Assembly: GCF_001590785.1 (NCBI RefSeq)
Contig: NZ_LTAO01000023.1
Location: 125,142 to 189,141, forward strand
DNA length: 64,000 nucleotides
Direction: 5' to 3'
DNA from: Alkalihalobacillus trypoxylicola
GTDB lineage: Bacteria > Bacillota > Bacilli > Bacillales > Bacillaceae_D
A model generated the notes under the pieces. That model was given only the letters and a program-made list of their open reading frames with translations, was not told the origin of the DNA and did no database searches. The position numbers and the translations under genes were made by a program. Positions 24,814 to 33,531 of the stretch are shown here, one piece after another; position 1 is the stretch's first letter, and every line of letters starts with the position of its first letter.

Positions 24814-25207
24814 AATTTTACACAGAAGTTTGATTGGATTGGGATTTTCAAGTCTAATTACGTTTATATCCTTGACTAGCTTCACAGTCCAGGATACAGA
24901 TTTAGCTATTTTTCAACTTTGGCTATTTATGTTAGGGAATATGTTGCTTGGTATTTATTTTGGGGTTTCCACATTTATTTTCAATATTGAGAATTGGAGT
25001 CCGTTAAAACAATTCTTCGTACATTTCGCCCTTTCGCTCGTTGTTTGGTTTTTTATTTCTATTTTTATAATGGGATGGATACAGCTTACCGCCTTCTCAT
25101 TGCTCTTTTCTTTCAGCATATTCATCGGAATCTATCTGCTTATCGCATTCATCTTTACTTTTTATTATAAAAAAATAGAGACTGAACTAAATGATTCAGT
25201 TAAGTAG
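24803..25207 (+). CDS. DUF3021 family membrane protein
   Basis: The 134-residue protein has four predicted membrane helices (about 12-30, 38-60, 72-93 and 98-121) and short loops, matching DUF3021. In Firmicutes these proteins are nearly always encoded with a LytTR regulator, as here, and are thought to inhibit it at the membrane. That is family knowledge. The signal is unknown. GGGAGG lies eight bases before the ATG. Confidence 0.82.
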   Translation: MFGEILHRSLIGLGFSSLITFISLTSFTVQDTDLAIFQLWLFMLGNMLLGIYFGVSTFIFNIENWSPLKQFFVHFALSLVVWFFISIFIMGWIQLTAFSLLFSFSIFIGIYLLIAFIFTFYYKKIETELNDSVK

Positions 25208-25255
25208 ATATTTGGAAAATTTTAGCAATAAAAATATATATAAGCCGGTGGTAAT

Positions 25256-25955
25256 ATGAGATATTTCAAAATAATTGTTTTTACAAGCTTGATGCTTTTA
25301 GTCACTTGGGGATTACATATAGTTGCGCGTAAGCCGATTTTTTCGCTTCATTTTTTTGACAGTGCTACTCTGAATTTTTTTTCTAAACTATCAACTTAGT
25401 GGACTGACTTTGGCTACTATAACACTACTATTGATTTACGTATTTGCTGATAAAATCAAATTAAGTTATTTAAATTTAAAACGAACAGGAAAAATGAGGC
25501 CTTCCCTTTTGTTAACAAACAAGAAGGAAGGGAAGTGGGAAACGGACGCTTGGGACATAGCCATCATAATGATTATCCTAATAGGAGTCTTCTCTTATTT
25601 TCAAACCTATTCGCTAGGCTTTAATTTTAGCTTGATCACTATACTTATGGTTTTTCCAATAGCAGCATCCAACGCTTTTATTGAGGAGATTATTTTTAGA
25701 CTCTCTTATGTGACAATGGGCGACAATGAGGCATTATCTCCTTTGTATGGAATACTAATGGGATCGATCGTATTTGGATTCATCCATTATTCGGGAGCCG
25801 TCCCTAATGGTTTATTTGGTGTACTACTATCCGCATATTTAGGATACTTCTTATCAAAATCTATATACGAAACAAAAGGCTTCTATTGGGCTTTTTTTAT
25901 ACACTTTCTACTCGATGTAGTTATACTGATGTTTATCTTACATGTTAATATGTAA
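25256..25955 (+). pseudogene. CPBP (Abi/CAAX-type) intramembrane protease gene with one-base frameshift in a T8 tract
   Basis: The ATG at 25256, preceded by GGTGG, starts MRYFKIIVFTSLML but stops after 46 codons. Removing one T from the T8 tract at 25375-25382 joins this to the downstream frame and gives a 232-residue protein. That protein has the CPBP motifs NAFIEEIIFRLSYV (EExxxR), FGFIHYSGAVPN (FxxxH) and FIHFLLDVV. Such membrane proteins are glutamate-dependent intramembrane proteases, some acting in bacteriocin immunity. It follows the LytTR-DUF3021 pair by 48 bases, likely in one operon. Either the gene is dead, phase-variable at the T tract, or the sequence has an indel error. Confidence 0.75.
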
Positions 25956-25999
25956 ACAACATTGTAACGAGAAACCAAGTAACAAATGTATGGTAGATT

Positions 26000-27091
26000 C
26001 TAAGGATGTTTTAATAATCCCTGAAGAGAGCGGTGCTGTCTCATTTGTGACACTACTAAAGCAGCAATTTCACTTGCACCCATTTCAGTAAAATGAGTAT
26101 TATCCTCTGTCCCGTTTGGATGTAGCTCATATTCACCTGGTTTTGACCACATAAATAGCTTTTTGGTTTCTTGTTTACCTAATCTTTCAAATAAATCTTT
26201 ACTTTCAGCCGCTAAATCTAGACAAATTACCCCATTTTGCAAAGCAACCTGCTTCATTGCTTCAATATATTTTTGATGAGTGTTAATGATTTTTCCATTT
26301 TCATCAAATTGTCTTCGATGCATAGGTGTAATTAAAACAGGCATTGCACCTTTCTCTTTAGCACTATCAATATACTTTTTTAAGTAATCACGATAAGTTG
26401 AATCAGCTAAAGTACCACCTTCATTATCCTTCTCGTCATTGTGAGCAAATTGAATAAACAAAAAGTCGCCCTTTTTAATTTGATTTAATATACGCTCCAA
26501 TCGCCTCTCTGTCATAAAGCTTTTCGTACTTCTTCCAGAGTGCGCATGATTGGAAACGGCAACATTTTGATTTAAAAATGAAGAAAGCGATTGCCCCCAG
26601 CCATAGTAAGGATACTGTCCTGCCGGTTGATCCGTAACCGTAGAGTCTCCCGCTAAATATATCGTGTAACCATTCGTTACTCTCTTTATTTCCAAACCTT
26701 CTACCACTGGATTCTCTCCATAAAAAAGAAAAGATAATTGCCCATGAACAGCTTCTACAGTGAATATATATTCTTTTCTTTCATTGTATTTCGTATGAAT
26801 ATTTTCTAGTATTATATGCCCTAATCCTGACTTTACCGAGGTAATCCCCTCAACTTTTGGACTTCCTATTTTAACTTTAATTTCATAAAACCCTTGTTCC
26901 ACGGTTATAACAAATGAAGGTTTAACTGGAATATGATATTCTCCAGCTAATGAATTTCTTGCTTCCTCATCCCTAGAAACAGATTCTCTTTCCACAAATC
27001 CGAAATGATGTTCTCCCAAATCATGTAATGTCTCTGGCTGTTCTAGTGGAAAAGAAAACTGGAAACAGTCCTTTTGCGAAAATTGATTCAT
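26000..27091 (-). CDS. SGNH-hydrolase, rhamnogalacturonan acetylesterase-like (CE12)
   Basis: The 363-residue protein has an N-terminal beta-rich region of about 130 residues and then an SGNH hydrolase domain: YLAGDSTVTDQPAG (nucleophile Ser), NHAHSGRSTKSF (Gly block), IQFAHNDEKDNEGG (Asn block) and DNTHFTEMGA (Asp-His). This pattern fits rhamnogalacturonan acetylesterases, which remove acetyl groups from pectin backbone sugars. No signal peptide is seen, so it may act on imported oligosaccharides. GGAGGGGG lies seven bases before the ATG. Its start overlaps the stop of the CapA gene by 4 bases. Confidence 0.82.
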   Translation of the reverse strand: MNQFSQKDCFQFSFPLEQPETLHDLGEHHFGFVERESVSRDEEARNSLAGEYHIPVKPSFVITVEQGFYEIKVKIGSPKVEGITSVKSGLGHIILENIHTKYNERKEYIFTVEAVHGQLSFLFYGENPVVEGLEIKRVTNGYTIYLAGDSTVTDQPAGQYPYYGWGQSLSSFLNQNVAVSNHAHSGRSTKSFMTERRLERILNQIKKGDFLFIQFAHNDEKDNEGGTLADSTYRDYLKKYIDSAKEKGAMPVLITPMHRRQFDENGKIINTHQKYIEAMKQVALQNGVICLDLAAESKDLFERLGKQETKKLFMWSKPGEYELHPNGTEDNTHFTEMGASEIAALVVSQMRQHRSLQGLLKHP

Positions 27092-28263
27092 TGAACTTCC
27101 CCCTCCATATATAACTCAATATGTGATTGTATTTCCTCTAAAGTACTACCTGAAATAGGTGTATATTCTGTTTGAGTGAAAGGCACGACCTGATAATTAT
27201 TTTCTGACCGTAGTACAAGTGTCGGTTCAATTAATGGGTTATCTAGTGTAATTTCTTCTTCTTCACCCACCTGACTTTTGATGATATCTATCGTAGCAAC
27301 ACCACCTAAATCAGTAAAATCAAATTCCTGTCCAGAATAGAAGTTTCCTAAAGAATAAAATACCACTGTTTTGTGATTTTCCTGCTCTATCATTTCAATC
27401 GGTTGAATAACATGAGGGTGATGACCGAAAATGACATCAACGCCTTGCTCTGATAGCATATTACTTAGTCTAATTTGTTCGTCGTTCGGCACTCTGGCAT
27501 ATTCATCTCCCCAATGCATGTGGACAACTAATACATCCACGGACGAACGAAGGCTTTCAATCTCTTTTTTCATTCGTTCTTCCTCAATGAGAGCTACTAC
27601 ATCAGGATTATTCTCTGGAAGTGGTATTCCGTTTGTTCCGTATGTATAAGCTAGAACACCTATCGTTATCCCTTCTACCTCTACAATTCTATCCTTATTC
27701 CGATCCTCTGTATCTCTATAAATGCCTACGTAATCAACACCCAGCTCATCATAATAATCTAGGGCCGATTCGACCGCCTTCATCCCTCGGTCTAAAGTAT
27801 GGTTATTAGCTCCTATAAACATATCTACTCCATAGTAATGAAGGTCACGAACGATCTCTTGTGGGCTATTAAAGGAGGGATATGTGGATAATCCAATATC
27901 AACGCCGCCTGGGATAGATTCTTGATTCGCCATCATAAAATCGGGAGCCTTTATTAAATCTCCCACTTCATCTAGCATAGGAGTAAAATCATATCCATCT
28001 TCTGTCTCAGCTAATATATAAGCTCGTTCATGGAGTAAAATATCTCCTATTGAACCAATCGTTATCGTCGTTTCCATTACTTCCTCGGTTTCAGTAGCAT
28101 CTTCTTCTAAAATTTCACTTTGCTCAGAATACACTGTGGTGACAGATTCTATTTGTTCATCCGAATCAAGCTTTCTTTCCTCTTGTACTTCTTCTGACTG
28201 ACAAGCGGAGAATATAAAAACTAATGGAACTAAAGCGGAAAAAATGAATTTTAATGGATTCAT
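27088..28263 (-). CDS. CapA/PgsA-family metallophosphoesterase-like lipoprotein
   Basis: The 391-residue protein begins with a lipoprotein signal peptide (lipobox FSAC, Cys at about residue 21) and an acidic linker. The CapA fold follows: IGSIGDILLHERAY, MMANQES, GANNHTLDRG, VHMHWGDEYAR and FGHHPHVIQPIE, with conserved Asp, His and Asn residues of the calcineurin-like superfamily. Homologues (PgsA/CapA) take part in poly-gamma-glutamate capsule export or anchoring, but no pgsB or pgsC gene is near. It may instead act on cell-surface or sugar phosphates. AAAGGAG precedes the ATG. It is translationally coupled to the esterase downstream. Confidence 0.82.
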   Translation of the reverse strand: MNPLKFIFSALVPLVFIFSACQSEEVQEERKLDSDEQIESVTTVYSEQSEILEEDATETEEVMETTITIGSIGDILLHERAYILAETEDGYDFTPMLDEVGDLIKAPDFMMANQESIPGGVDIGLSTYPSFNSPQEIVRDLHYYGVDMFIGANNHTLDRGMKAVESALDYYDELGVDYVGIYRDTEDRNKDRIVEVEGITIGVLAYTYGTNGIPLPENNPDVVALIEEERMKKEIESLRSSVDVLVVHMHWGDEYARVPNDEQIRLSNMLSEQGVDVIFGHHPHVIQPIEMIEQENHKTVVFYSLGNFYSGQEFDFTDLGGVATIDIIKSQVGEEEEITLDNPLIEPTLVLRSENNYQVVPFTQTEYTPISGSTLEEIQSHIELYMEGEVQ

Positions 28264-28394
28264 TTATTAATCTCCTTTAATAGGTTCGTCTTCTTGTTCA
28301 TATTATAGCAAAACCTTGTACAAAATGTTTATTCTTGACTGCTAATGTCGTTCACTTCTCATATATACCTTTCTAAAAGTCCATTTTCTAACAA

Positions 28395-28436
28395 CAAAAA
28401 GACCCTCCTCTTTATTAAAAGTAGGAAGGTCCTTTT
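28395..28436 (-). terminator. Terminator of the TIM-barrel isomerase gene
   Basis: An imperfect inverted repeat: left AAAAAGACCCTCCT and right (rc) AAAAGGACCTTCCT, with T-rich sequence on the minus strand after the stem. Confidence 0.65.
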
Positions 28437-28556
28437 AAATTTGAAGATTCTCTATGAAATACGCAACCTAGCAATGATGAAGTGACCATGCCGGAACAAC
28501 TTTGAGCTATTTCGTTTTGTCCCTCGCATCTTAAAAACTAGTTATACTAGCATCTT

Positions 28557-29387
28557 CTATAACATTACTTTTTCTCTAATTTTTTCAATATATTCCTTTG
28601 ATGCTAGCATTCTTTCTGGTGATGCTTCTTCCATGATAATCTCGCAATGAGGCTTATACTGATGTAAAAGCTTTAAATACAATTCATAATTCATTTCTCC
28701 CAAACCCGCTGGAGTAACTGCCAGCTTACCATCTTGATCAAAGTAGCGATCCTTTGCATGGCAAGCAACAATCTTATCTCCTAAAAGTTCAAAAGCTTCT
28801 TCAATGACTTCATCCTGACGATGGAAATTTTCTTCTGTCATTAAATTACCCGGATCTAATACAACCCCAATATTACTTGCATCTATTTTATCTAACATCA
28901 GTTTCAATTCTCTTGCTGTTCCAATTAAGTGTCCATGAGCAGGTTCGATCGCAATTCCTGTTCCCCATTTTTTGGCTTCTTCTGCCAGTTCTTCTAAGGC
29001 TGATTTAAGACGGTCCCAATCATCTTGATGAAACTTTCCATCTTCACTTTTTCCAACTTCTGCTGCGACAACAGGATGCCCAAAATATCTTGCATAACGT
29101 ATTAGCTCTTTAAAACGCTCTAAATTTTCCTTATGAAGATCTTTATCTTTCTCAAAAAAATGAAGATAACAAGCAAAAACAGATACAGATACATTATTCT
29201 TAGCAAATTGCTTCGCCATATCTTTAGCCAATCCAGGGTTTAACTTTCCTGGCTTTGTAAAATCATAATCTGCAACCGCTTTCCATAAGGCTAGCTGAAT
29301 ATGATTAAACCCTTTTGATGCTACATCTTCTGCTAATTCCTTGTAAGGCTTTTGACCAAACAAATGTGCTAAAACTCCAACAGACAT
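28557..29387 (-). CDS. Sugar phosphate isomerase/epimerase-like TIM-barrel protein
   Basis: The 276-residue protein fits the xylose isomerase-like TIM barrel (AP_endonuc_2). Visible metal-site strands are GIAIEPAHGHLIG (Glu), IGVVLDPGNLM (Asp), VACHAKDRYF (His) and CEIIMEEASPER (Glu). Members isomerise or epimerise sugars such as myo-inosose, tagatose or hydroxypyruvate; the substrate here is not determinable. GGAGG lies eight bases before the ATG. It is a single-gene unit. Confidence 0.82.
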   Translation of the reverse strand: MSVGVLAHLFGQKPYKELAEDVASKGFNHIQLALWKAVADYDFTKPGKLNPGLAKDMAKQFAKNNVSVSVFACYLHFFEKDKDLHKENLERFKELIRYARYFGHPVVAAEVGKSEDGKFHQDDWDRLKSALEELAEEAKKWGTGIAIEPAHGHLIGTARELKLMLDKIDASNIGVVLDPGNLMTEENFHRQDEVIEEAFELLGDKIVACHAKDRYFDQDGKLAVTPAGLGEMNYELYLKLLHQYKPHCEIIMEEASPERMLASKEYIEKIREKVML

Positions 29388-29583
29388 ACCAAATTCCTCC
29401 TTTTTCTCATTAAGCTGATCCTACCACATTAAATAAAATTCGTCAGCTAAGAATGCGTTTACCGTTATTCAGAAAGGTTTTTGTTCGTTCTCAATCATGA
29501 CAATCACATTATTGAAAAAAGTAAAAAAAGTTTTCAAAAAAAATTCCCTACCTATACTAAATAGACTTTCGTTCTCCCACCTT
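29388..29583. other. Upstream region of the TIM-barrel gene
   Basis: AT-rich spacer between the minus-strand isomerase start and repeat locus 4. It contains poly-A stretches but no gene. The promoter of the isomerase gene must lie here, although I could not pick it out. Confidence 0.35.
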
Positions 29584-29826
29584 TTAATGAAAACGGAATG
29601 AATAGGTTCTTGATTTTCACTTTAGGTAGATGCTTTCCCAAGGGCTTGTCTTCAGCTAACTCTGACTACGCAGTGCTTCGTCAGAGTGGATCTTCAAACG
29701 GCGCTCATCCTTCGGGAGTCACTACCTTCCGTTACAATCAACGAATCAATTCGCAAACATTCAAGACATTTTTATAATGAATGTTTGGTTTTATTCACTT
29801 ATAGAGCAATGATGAAATTCACTCAA
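29584..29826 (+). repeat. Interspersed repeat element, locus 4 (one core, outer left end missing)
   Basis: The copy starts at TTAATGAAAACGGAATGAAT, contains one full core, and ends with AGAGCAATGATGAAATTCAC. The outer left inverted repeat is missing. It carries distinctive changes (CTTCGGG for CTTTGGG, still pairing with CCCAAGG; CCTTCC for CCTACC, which breaks one pair). It lies just upstream of the Fur-controlled promoter of the forward heme operon. Confidence 0.88.
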
Positions 29827-29870
29827 TTTTAAAAATGAATGATTTTTAAAAATATATTGTGAATCTGATC

Positions 29871-29930
29871 TTGACAGTAATAATGATATTCATTATCATT
29901 TAACTTATATTGATAGTGATATTCATTATC
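29871..29930 (+). promoter_or_regulatory. Fur-controlled promoter of the forward heme-uptake operon
   Basis: A sigma-A type promoter, TTGACA (29871-29876), 17 bp, TATCAT (29894-29899), is overlapped by a Fur box AATAATGATATTCATTATC (29879-29897). A second box, GATAGTGATATTCATTATC (29912-29930), follows the -10. Both differ from the 19-bp consensus GATAATGATAATCATTATC at only two positions. Iron-loaded Fur should block RNA polymerase here. Confidence 0.9.
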
Positions 29931-29959
29931 ATTTAATTCAACCATAAGGAGGTACCCCC

Positions 29960-30919
29960 TTGCGCTATATCTATTATTCTTGTTTTCTAATCACCGTGCT
30001 ACTTTTGGGAGCCTGTCAATCAGATGCCCCTGCAAACATTCAACAAACCCATTCGGAATCGAGTGAAAATGTTTATACGATTACCGACTTTGCTGAGCAA
30101 CAGCATTCATTTAATCAACCTCCAGAAAGAATCGCTGCACTTAGTAACGGTGAAATGGATATTATTTATGCATTAGGGGCTGAATTAATTGGAAAGCCTA
30201 GCTCTACATATTCACCTTCAGATTACGATGTTCATGATATAGAGCAAGTAGGATCAACACATGAAATCGATTTAGAAAAAATCACCTTAGTTCAACCAGA
30301 GGTAGTTTTAGGAAATTCACAAATGAATAGTAAAGATATACCTAATATTGAGAGCCTAGGTGCTAAGTTTGTATTGAGTGAAGCTCATTCGGTAGATGAT
30401 ATCAAAAGGCAAATTCAATTATTTGGTCAAATGCTTCAAAAAGAAACGAAAGCTGAAGAACTATTATTAGAAATAGACCAATATATCGAAGCTTTAAAGC
30501 AAAATACTGAACAAAATCACACTCGTGTCCTTCTCATTTATGGTGCACCAGGTACATATATGGCCGCTCTGCCTAATTCCTTAAGCGGCAACCTGATTGA
30601 ATGGGCGGGTGGCGAGAATATCGCTAGTGATTTTAAACAATTAGAAGCTTATCCACAATACGCTCAAATTAATGCAGAACGCATTATTGAAGCGAATCCA
30701 GATTATGTACTTCTAATGAGTCATGGAAATCCTGAAGAAGTAAGAGAAGGATTCATCAAAGAAATGGAGCAAAATCCAGCTTGGAATCAACTGGAGGCGG
30801 TGAAGGAAGGTCGTATTGAAGTTTTACCATCCGACCTTTTTGGAACAAACCCTGGTACAAGAGTAACAGATGCCTTAGATCTTTTAGTTGAGTTATTTCA
30901 AACTGCACAAACTAAATGA
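29960..30919 (+). CDS. Heme/siderophore-type ABC transporter substrate-binding lipoprotein
   Basis: A TTG start seven bases after AAGGAGG gives a 319-residue lipoprotein (lipobox LLGACQ, Cys at about residue 19). A PeriplasmicBP_2 (class III) domain follows: PPERIAALSNGEMDIIYALG, VGSTHEIDLEKI, RVLLIYGAPGTYMAAL and the C-terminal lobe. Such proteins deliver iron chelates or heme to FecCD-type permeases. The IsdG oxygenase gene in the same operon and the Isd genes next door suggest heme as the cargo. It is the first gene of a four-gene Fur-regulated operon; its 3' end overlaps the permease gene. Confidence 0.88.
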   Translation: MRYIYYSCFLITVLLLGACQSDAPANIQQTHSESSENVYTITDFAEQQHSFNQPPERIAALSNGEMDIIYALGAELIGKPSSTYSPSDYDVHDIEQVGSTHEIDLEKITLVQPEVVLGNSQMNSKDIPNIESLGAKFVLSEAHSVDDIKRQIQLFGQMLQKETKAEELLLEIDQYIEALKQNTEQNHTRVLLIYGAPGTYMAALPNSLSGNLIEWAGGENIASDFKQLEAYPQYAQINAERIIEANPDYVLLMSHGNPEEVREGFIKEMEQNPAWNQLEAVKEGRIEVLPSDLFGTNPGTRVTDALDLLVELFQTAQTK

Positions 30920-31914
30920 TGGATATTACATTAAGAAAAAAGAGAAGAAGATGGCTTATTTGCCTTTCGCCAGTATTGATTATACTCGTTTCCATTTTTG
31001 CTATTACTTATGGTTCTGTTTCTCTTGGGATAAGTGATATTTGGAATGTAATCAATGGAAAAGGCGAAATCATTCATGAAACGATCATTGTTGATTTAAG
31101 ATTACCAAGAATTTTAATAGGTCTATTAGTAGGAGCCTGTTTAGCCGTAAGTGGCTCTTTACTGCAAGGTGTCATGAAAAACCCATTAGCTGATCCGGGC
31201 ATTATTGGTGTAACAGCAGGTGGTGGCCTAATGGCGAGTATAACCATGCTTATGCTCCCTCATTTAAGCTACTTATTACCGATATCTGCTTTTATCGGAG
31301 CTTTTGTTACAGCCATTATTATATACGTTTTAGCTTGGGATAAAGGAGCTTCTCCTTTAAAAATCATTTTAGCTGGAGTCGCCATTAATGCCTTATTAGG
31401 CGCCATGCAAAACGGCATGATGATTCTTTATAGTGACCGAGTTCAATCAGTACTACCTTGGCTCTCCGGAGGATTAAATGGTCGTAGCTGGTTTCACCTC
31501 GAATTTATGGCCCCCTATGCATTAATAGGTCTTATACTATCACTTTTGGCTATAAGACCAGCAAACTTGCTTTTATTAGGAGATGATTCTGCCAAACTAC
31601 TAGGAGAAAAAGTAGAATGGCAAAGATTTTTACTCATTACACTCGCTGCTTTTTTAGCCGGAGCAGCGGTTAGTGTCGCAGGTTTAATTGGGTTTGTTGG
31701 CCTTGTCGTACCACATGCAATCCGTTTAATGATTGGAGAGGATTACCGTTTTCTCCTCCCACTTTCAGCTCTTTACGGGGCATGCTTAGTTGTTTTTGCC
31801 GATACTATAGCACGGACTTGGTTTGACCCAGTTGAATTGCCAGTCGGAATATTATTAGCCGCTGTTGGGGCACCATTCTTTTTATACTTGCTAAAAAAAC
31901 GGGGGATGCAATGA
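30916..31914 (+). CDS. FecCD/BtuC-type iron-heme ABC transporter permease
   Basis: The 332-residue protein has about ten hydrophobic segments and the FecCD signature sequences: LRLPRILIGLLVGACLAVSG, GVMKNPLADPGIIGV and GLIGFVGLVVPHAIRLMIG, the last holding the ATPase-coupling helix. It forms the membrane channel that works with the lipoprotein and ATPase encoded on either side. ATGA-type overlaps join it to both neighbours. Confidence 0.92.
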   Translation: MMDITLRKKRRRWLICLSPVLIILVSIFAITYGSVSLGISDIWNVINGKGEIIHETIIVDLRLPRILIGLLVGACLAVSGSLLQGVMKNPLADPGIIGVTAGGGLMASITMLMLPHLSYLLPISAFIGAFVTAIIIYVLAWDKGASPLKIILAGVAINALLGAMQNGMMILYSDRVQSVLPWLSGGLNGRSWFHLEFMAPYALIGLILSLLAIRPANLLLLGDDSAKLLGEKVEWQRFLLITLAAFLAGAAVSVAGLIGFVGLVVPHAIRLMIGEDYRFLLPLSALYGACLVVFADTIARTWFDPVELPVGILLAAVGAPFFLYLLKKRGMQ

Positions 31915-32708
31915 TGAAACAAGCACTTTATACAAGTAATATTTCATTAGAAATTGGTCATTTCTCCTTAAACAAAATTAGTGCATCTATACCAGAGGGT
32001 AAAATCACTGGAATCGTTGGTCCAAACGGTTCTGGAAAATCTACATTGCTCAGAATTCTGTCTAACCTACAAAAGCCAGATGATGGTTCCATTGTCATTG
32101 ATGAGAAATCTATTAAAGATTATAAAGGAAAGGAATTAGCCCAAACTTTAGCAATGATGCCACAAGCTAAGAGCTCACTGCCTAATATTACGGTTAAAGA
32201 GCTTGTTCAATTTGGGCGTTCTCCCTATAAAGGTTACTTCCGGTCCAATTCTTATCAACAGGATGAGCAAATTGTTGAATGGGCATTACGATTAACCAAT
32301 ACCGAACACTTTACCAATCGAATGTTTCATACTTTATCTGGAGGTGAGCAGCAAAAAGTCCGAATTGCCTTAGCGTTAGTTCAAAAAGCACCTATTTTGT
32401 TATTAGATGAACCTACTACTTTTCTTGATATTACTCATCAAATTGAAGTTATGGAGTTAGTGGAAACGATTAATAGAGAAGAGAAGATGACAATTGTGAT
32501 GGTTTTACATGAGCTACAACAAGCTGCATCTTACTGTGATTATCTGGTCGTTATGAAAAACGGAGTCATCGCCCAAGCTGGTAAGCCCAAGGAGCTACTC
32601 ACTTCTTCATTTTTAAAGGACATATACGATATAGAGGCAAAAGTGAAATATGAAGAGGGATATCCACTCATTATCCCTATTAAAGGAAAACAAAAAGTAA
32701 ACATCTAA
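31911..32708 (+). CDS. ABC transporter ATP-binding protein, FecE/HmuV type
   Basis: The 265-residue ATPase has Walker [15 protein letters not shown] (about residue 42), Q-loop region MMPQAKSS, signature [15 protein letters not shown], Walker [13 protein letters not shown] and the switch His in MVLHELQQA. It powers import of heme or an iron chelate through the adjacent permease. The ATG overlaps the stop of the permease gene. The IsdG gene follows 46 bases downstream. Confidence 0.93.
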   Translation: MMKQALYTSNISLEIGHFSLNKISASIPEGKITGIVGPNGSGKSTLLRILSNLQKPDDGSIVIDEKSIKDYKGKELAQTLAMMPQAKSSLPNITVKELVQFGRSPYKGYFRSNSYQQDEQIVEWALRLTNTEHFTNRMFHTLSGGEQQKVRIALALVQKAPILLLDEPTTFLDITHQIEVMELVETINREEKMTIVMVLHELQQAASYCDYLVVMKNGVIAQAGKPKELLTSSFLKDIYDIEAKVKYEEGYPLIIPIKGKQKVNI

Positions 32709-32754
32709 GCATTTGCTTATGTTTTATAAACATATTCCAAAAGGAGGAAATAAA

Positions 32755-33093
32755 ATGGTCATTGTAACAAACAAATCGAAGCTAAAAAAAGGGTATGGAG
32801 AGAAGTTAGTAGAACGCTTTAACAAAGTAGGTAAGGTTGAATTTATGGATGGTTTTTTAGGATTAGAGGTCATGATGACGCAAAACAAAAGAGATTATGA
32901 TGAAGTAAGTGTCGTAACTCGTTGGAATTCTAAAGATGATTTCAAAAATTGGACTCAAAGCGATGCTTTTAAAGACTCTCATAAAAAAAGAGAAATTCCA
33001 GATTATATACTTGAAAATGATATTTCCTTCTATGATGTAAAAGTAACTCGTAATCCTCTTACTCCACTTGATACAAATTTACAAGCACAATAA
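32755..33093 (+). CDS. isdG: IsdG-type heme-degrading monooxygenase
   Basis: From the ATG at 32755 (AAAGGAGG seven bases upstream; a longer frame from 32713 has no site) the product is 112 residues. It has a ferredoxin-like ABM fold, with the catalytic Asn, Trp and His at residues 6, 66 and 76. That is the same triad and spacing as Asn7, Trp67 and His77 of Staphylococcus aureus IsdG. The enzyme opens cytoplasmic heme and frees iron using reductant and O2. As last gene of the Fur-regulated ABC operon it completes the pathway from imported heme to iron. Confidence 0.9.
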   Translation: MVIVTNKSKLKKGYGEKLVERFNKVGKVEFMDGFLGLEVMMTQNKRDYDEVSVVTRWNSKDDFKNWTQSDAFKDSHKKREIPDYILENDISFYDVKVTRNPLTPLDTNLQAQ

Positions 33094-33128
33094 GGGGTTA
33101 TCCTCTCACAATAGCTATTTTATTAGTT

Positions 33129-33405
33129 TATGTGAATCCATTTCATCATTACTATCTTATAATGAAAACAGAACGATTAGATTTTGATTTTCACTTTAGG
33201 TAGATGCTTTCCCAAGGGCTTGTCTTCAGCTAACTCTGACTACGCAGAGCTTCGTCAGAGTGGATCTTCACACTGCGCTCATCCTTTGGGAGTCACTACC
33301 TACCGTTTCAATCAACAAGTGAATTCATGAGCATTCAGGACATTTTTTTTTCATAATTGTTCGGTTTCATTCACTTATAGAGCAATGATGAAATTCACTC
33401 ATGTA
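33129..33405 (+). repeat. Interspersed repeat element, locus 5 (complete, one core)
   Basis: This full-length copy of about 277 bp lies between convergent isdG and srtB. Left end TATGTGAATCCATTTCATC and right end (rc) TACATGAGTGAATTTCATC are imperfect inverted repeats. The similarity of the arms continues inward for nearly 50 bp (TTATAATGAAAACAGAACG against rc CTATAAGTGAATGAAACCG). The core carries all four nested stems. It is the best reference copy of the family. Confidence 0.9.
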
Positions 33406-33423
33406 GTAAAACTTTTATAATAA

Positions 33424-33466
33424 AAACAGGAGCTTCCTTCTTATGATAAAAAGGAAGCTCCTGTTT
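33424..33466. terminator. Bidirectional terminator between isdG and srtB
   Basis: Perfect 16-bp arms AAACAGGAGCTTCCTT (33424-33439) and AAGGAAGCTCCTGTTT (33451-33466), with T-rich flanks on both strands, serve two convergent operons. Confidence 0.85.
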
Positions 33467-33531
33467 AAATTTGTAGATTTCTATTTCCTTTCACTTTCTT
33501 TTAATTATCATTTATTTTCTAGTTGAAATTT

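Noticed and set aside
27088-28263. Poly-gamma-glutamate capsule locus based on the CapA/PgsA-like gene
   Set aside because: No pgsB, pgsC or pgsE-like genes flank it; its partner is an SGNH esterase.
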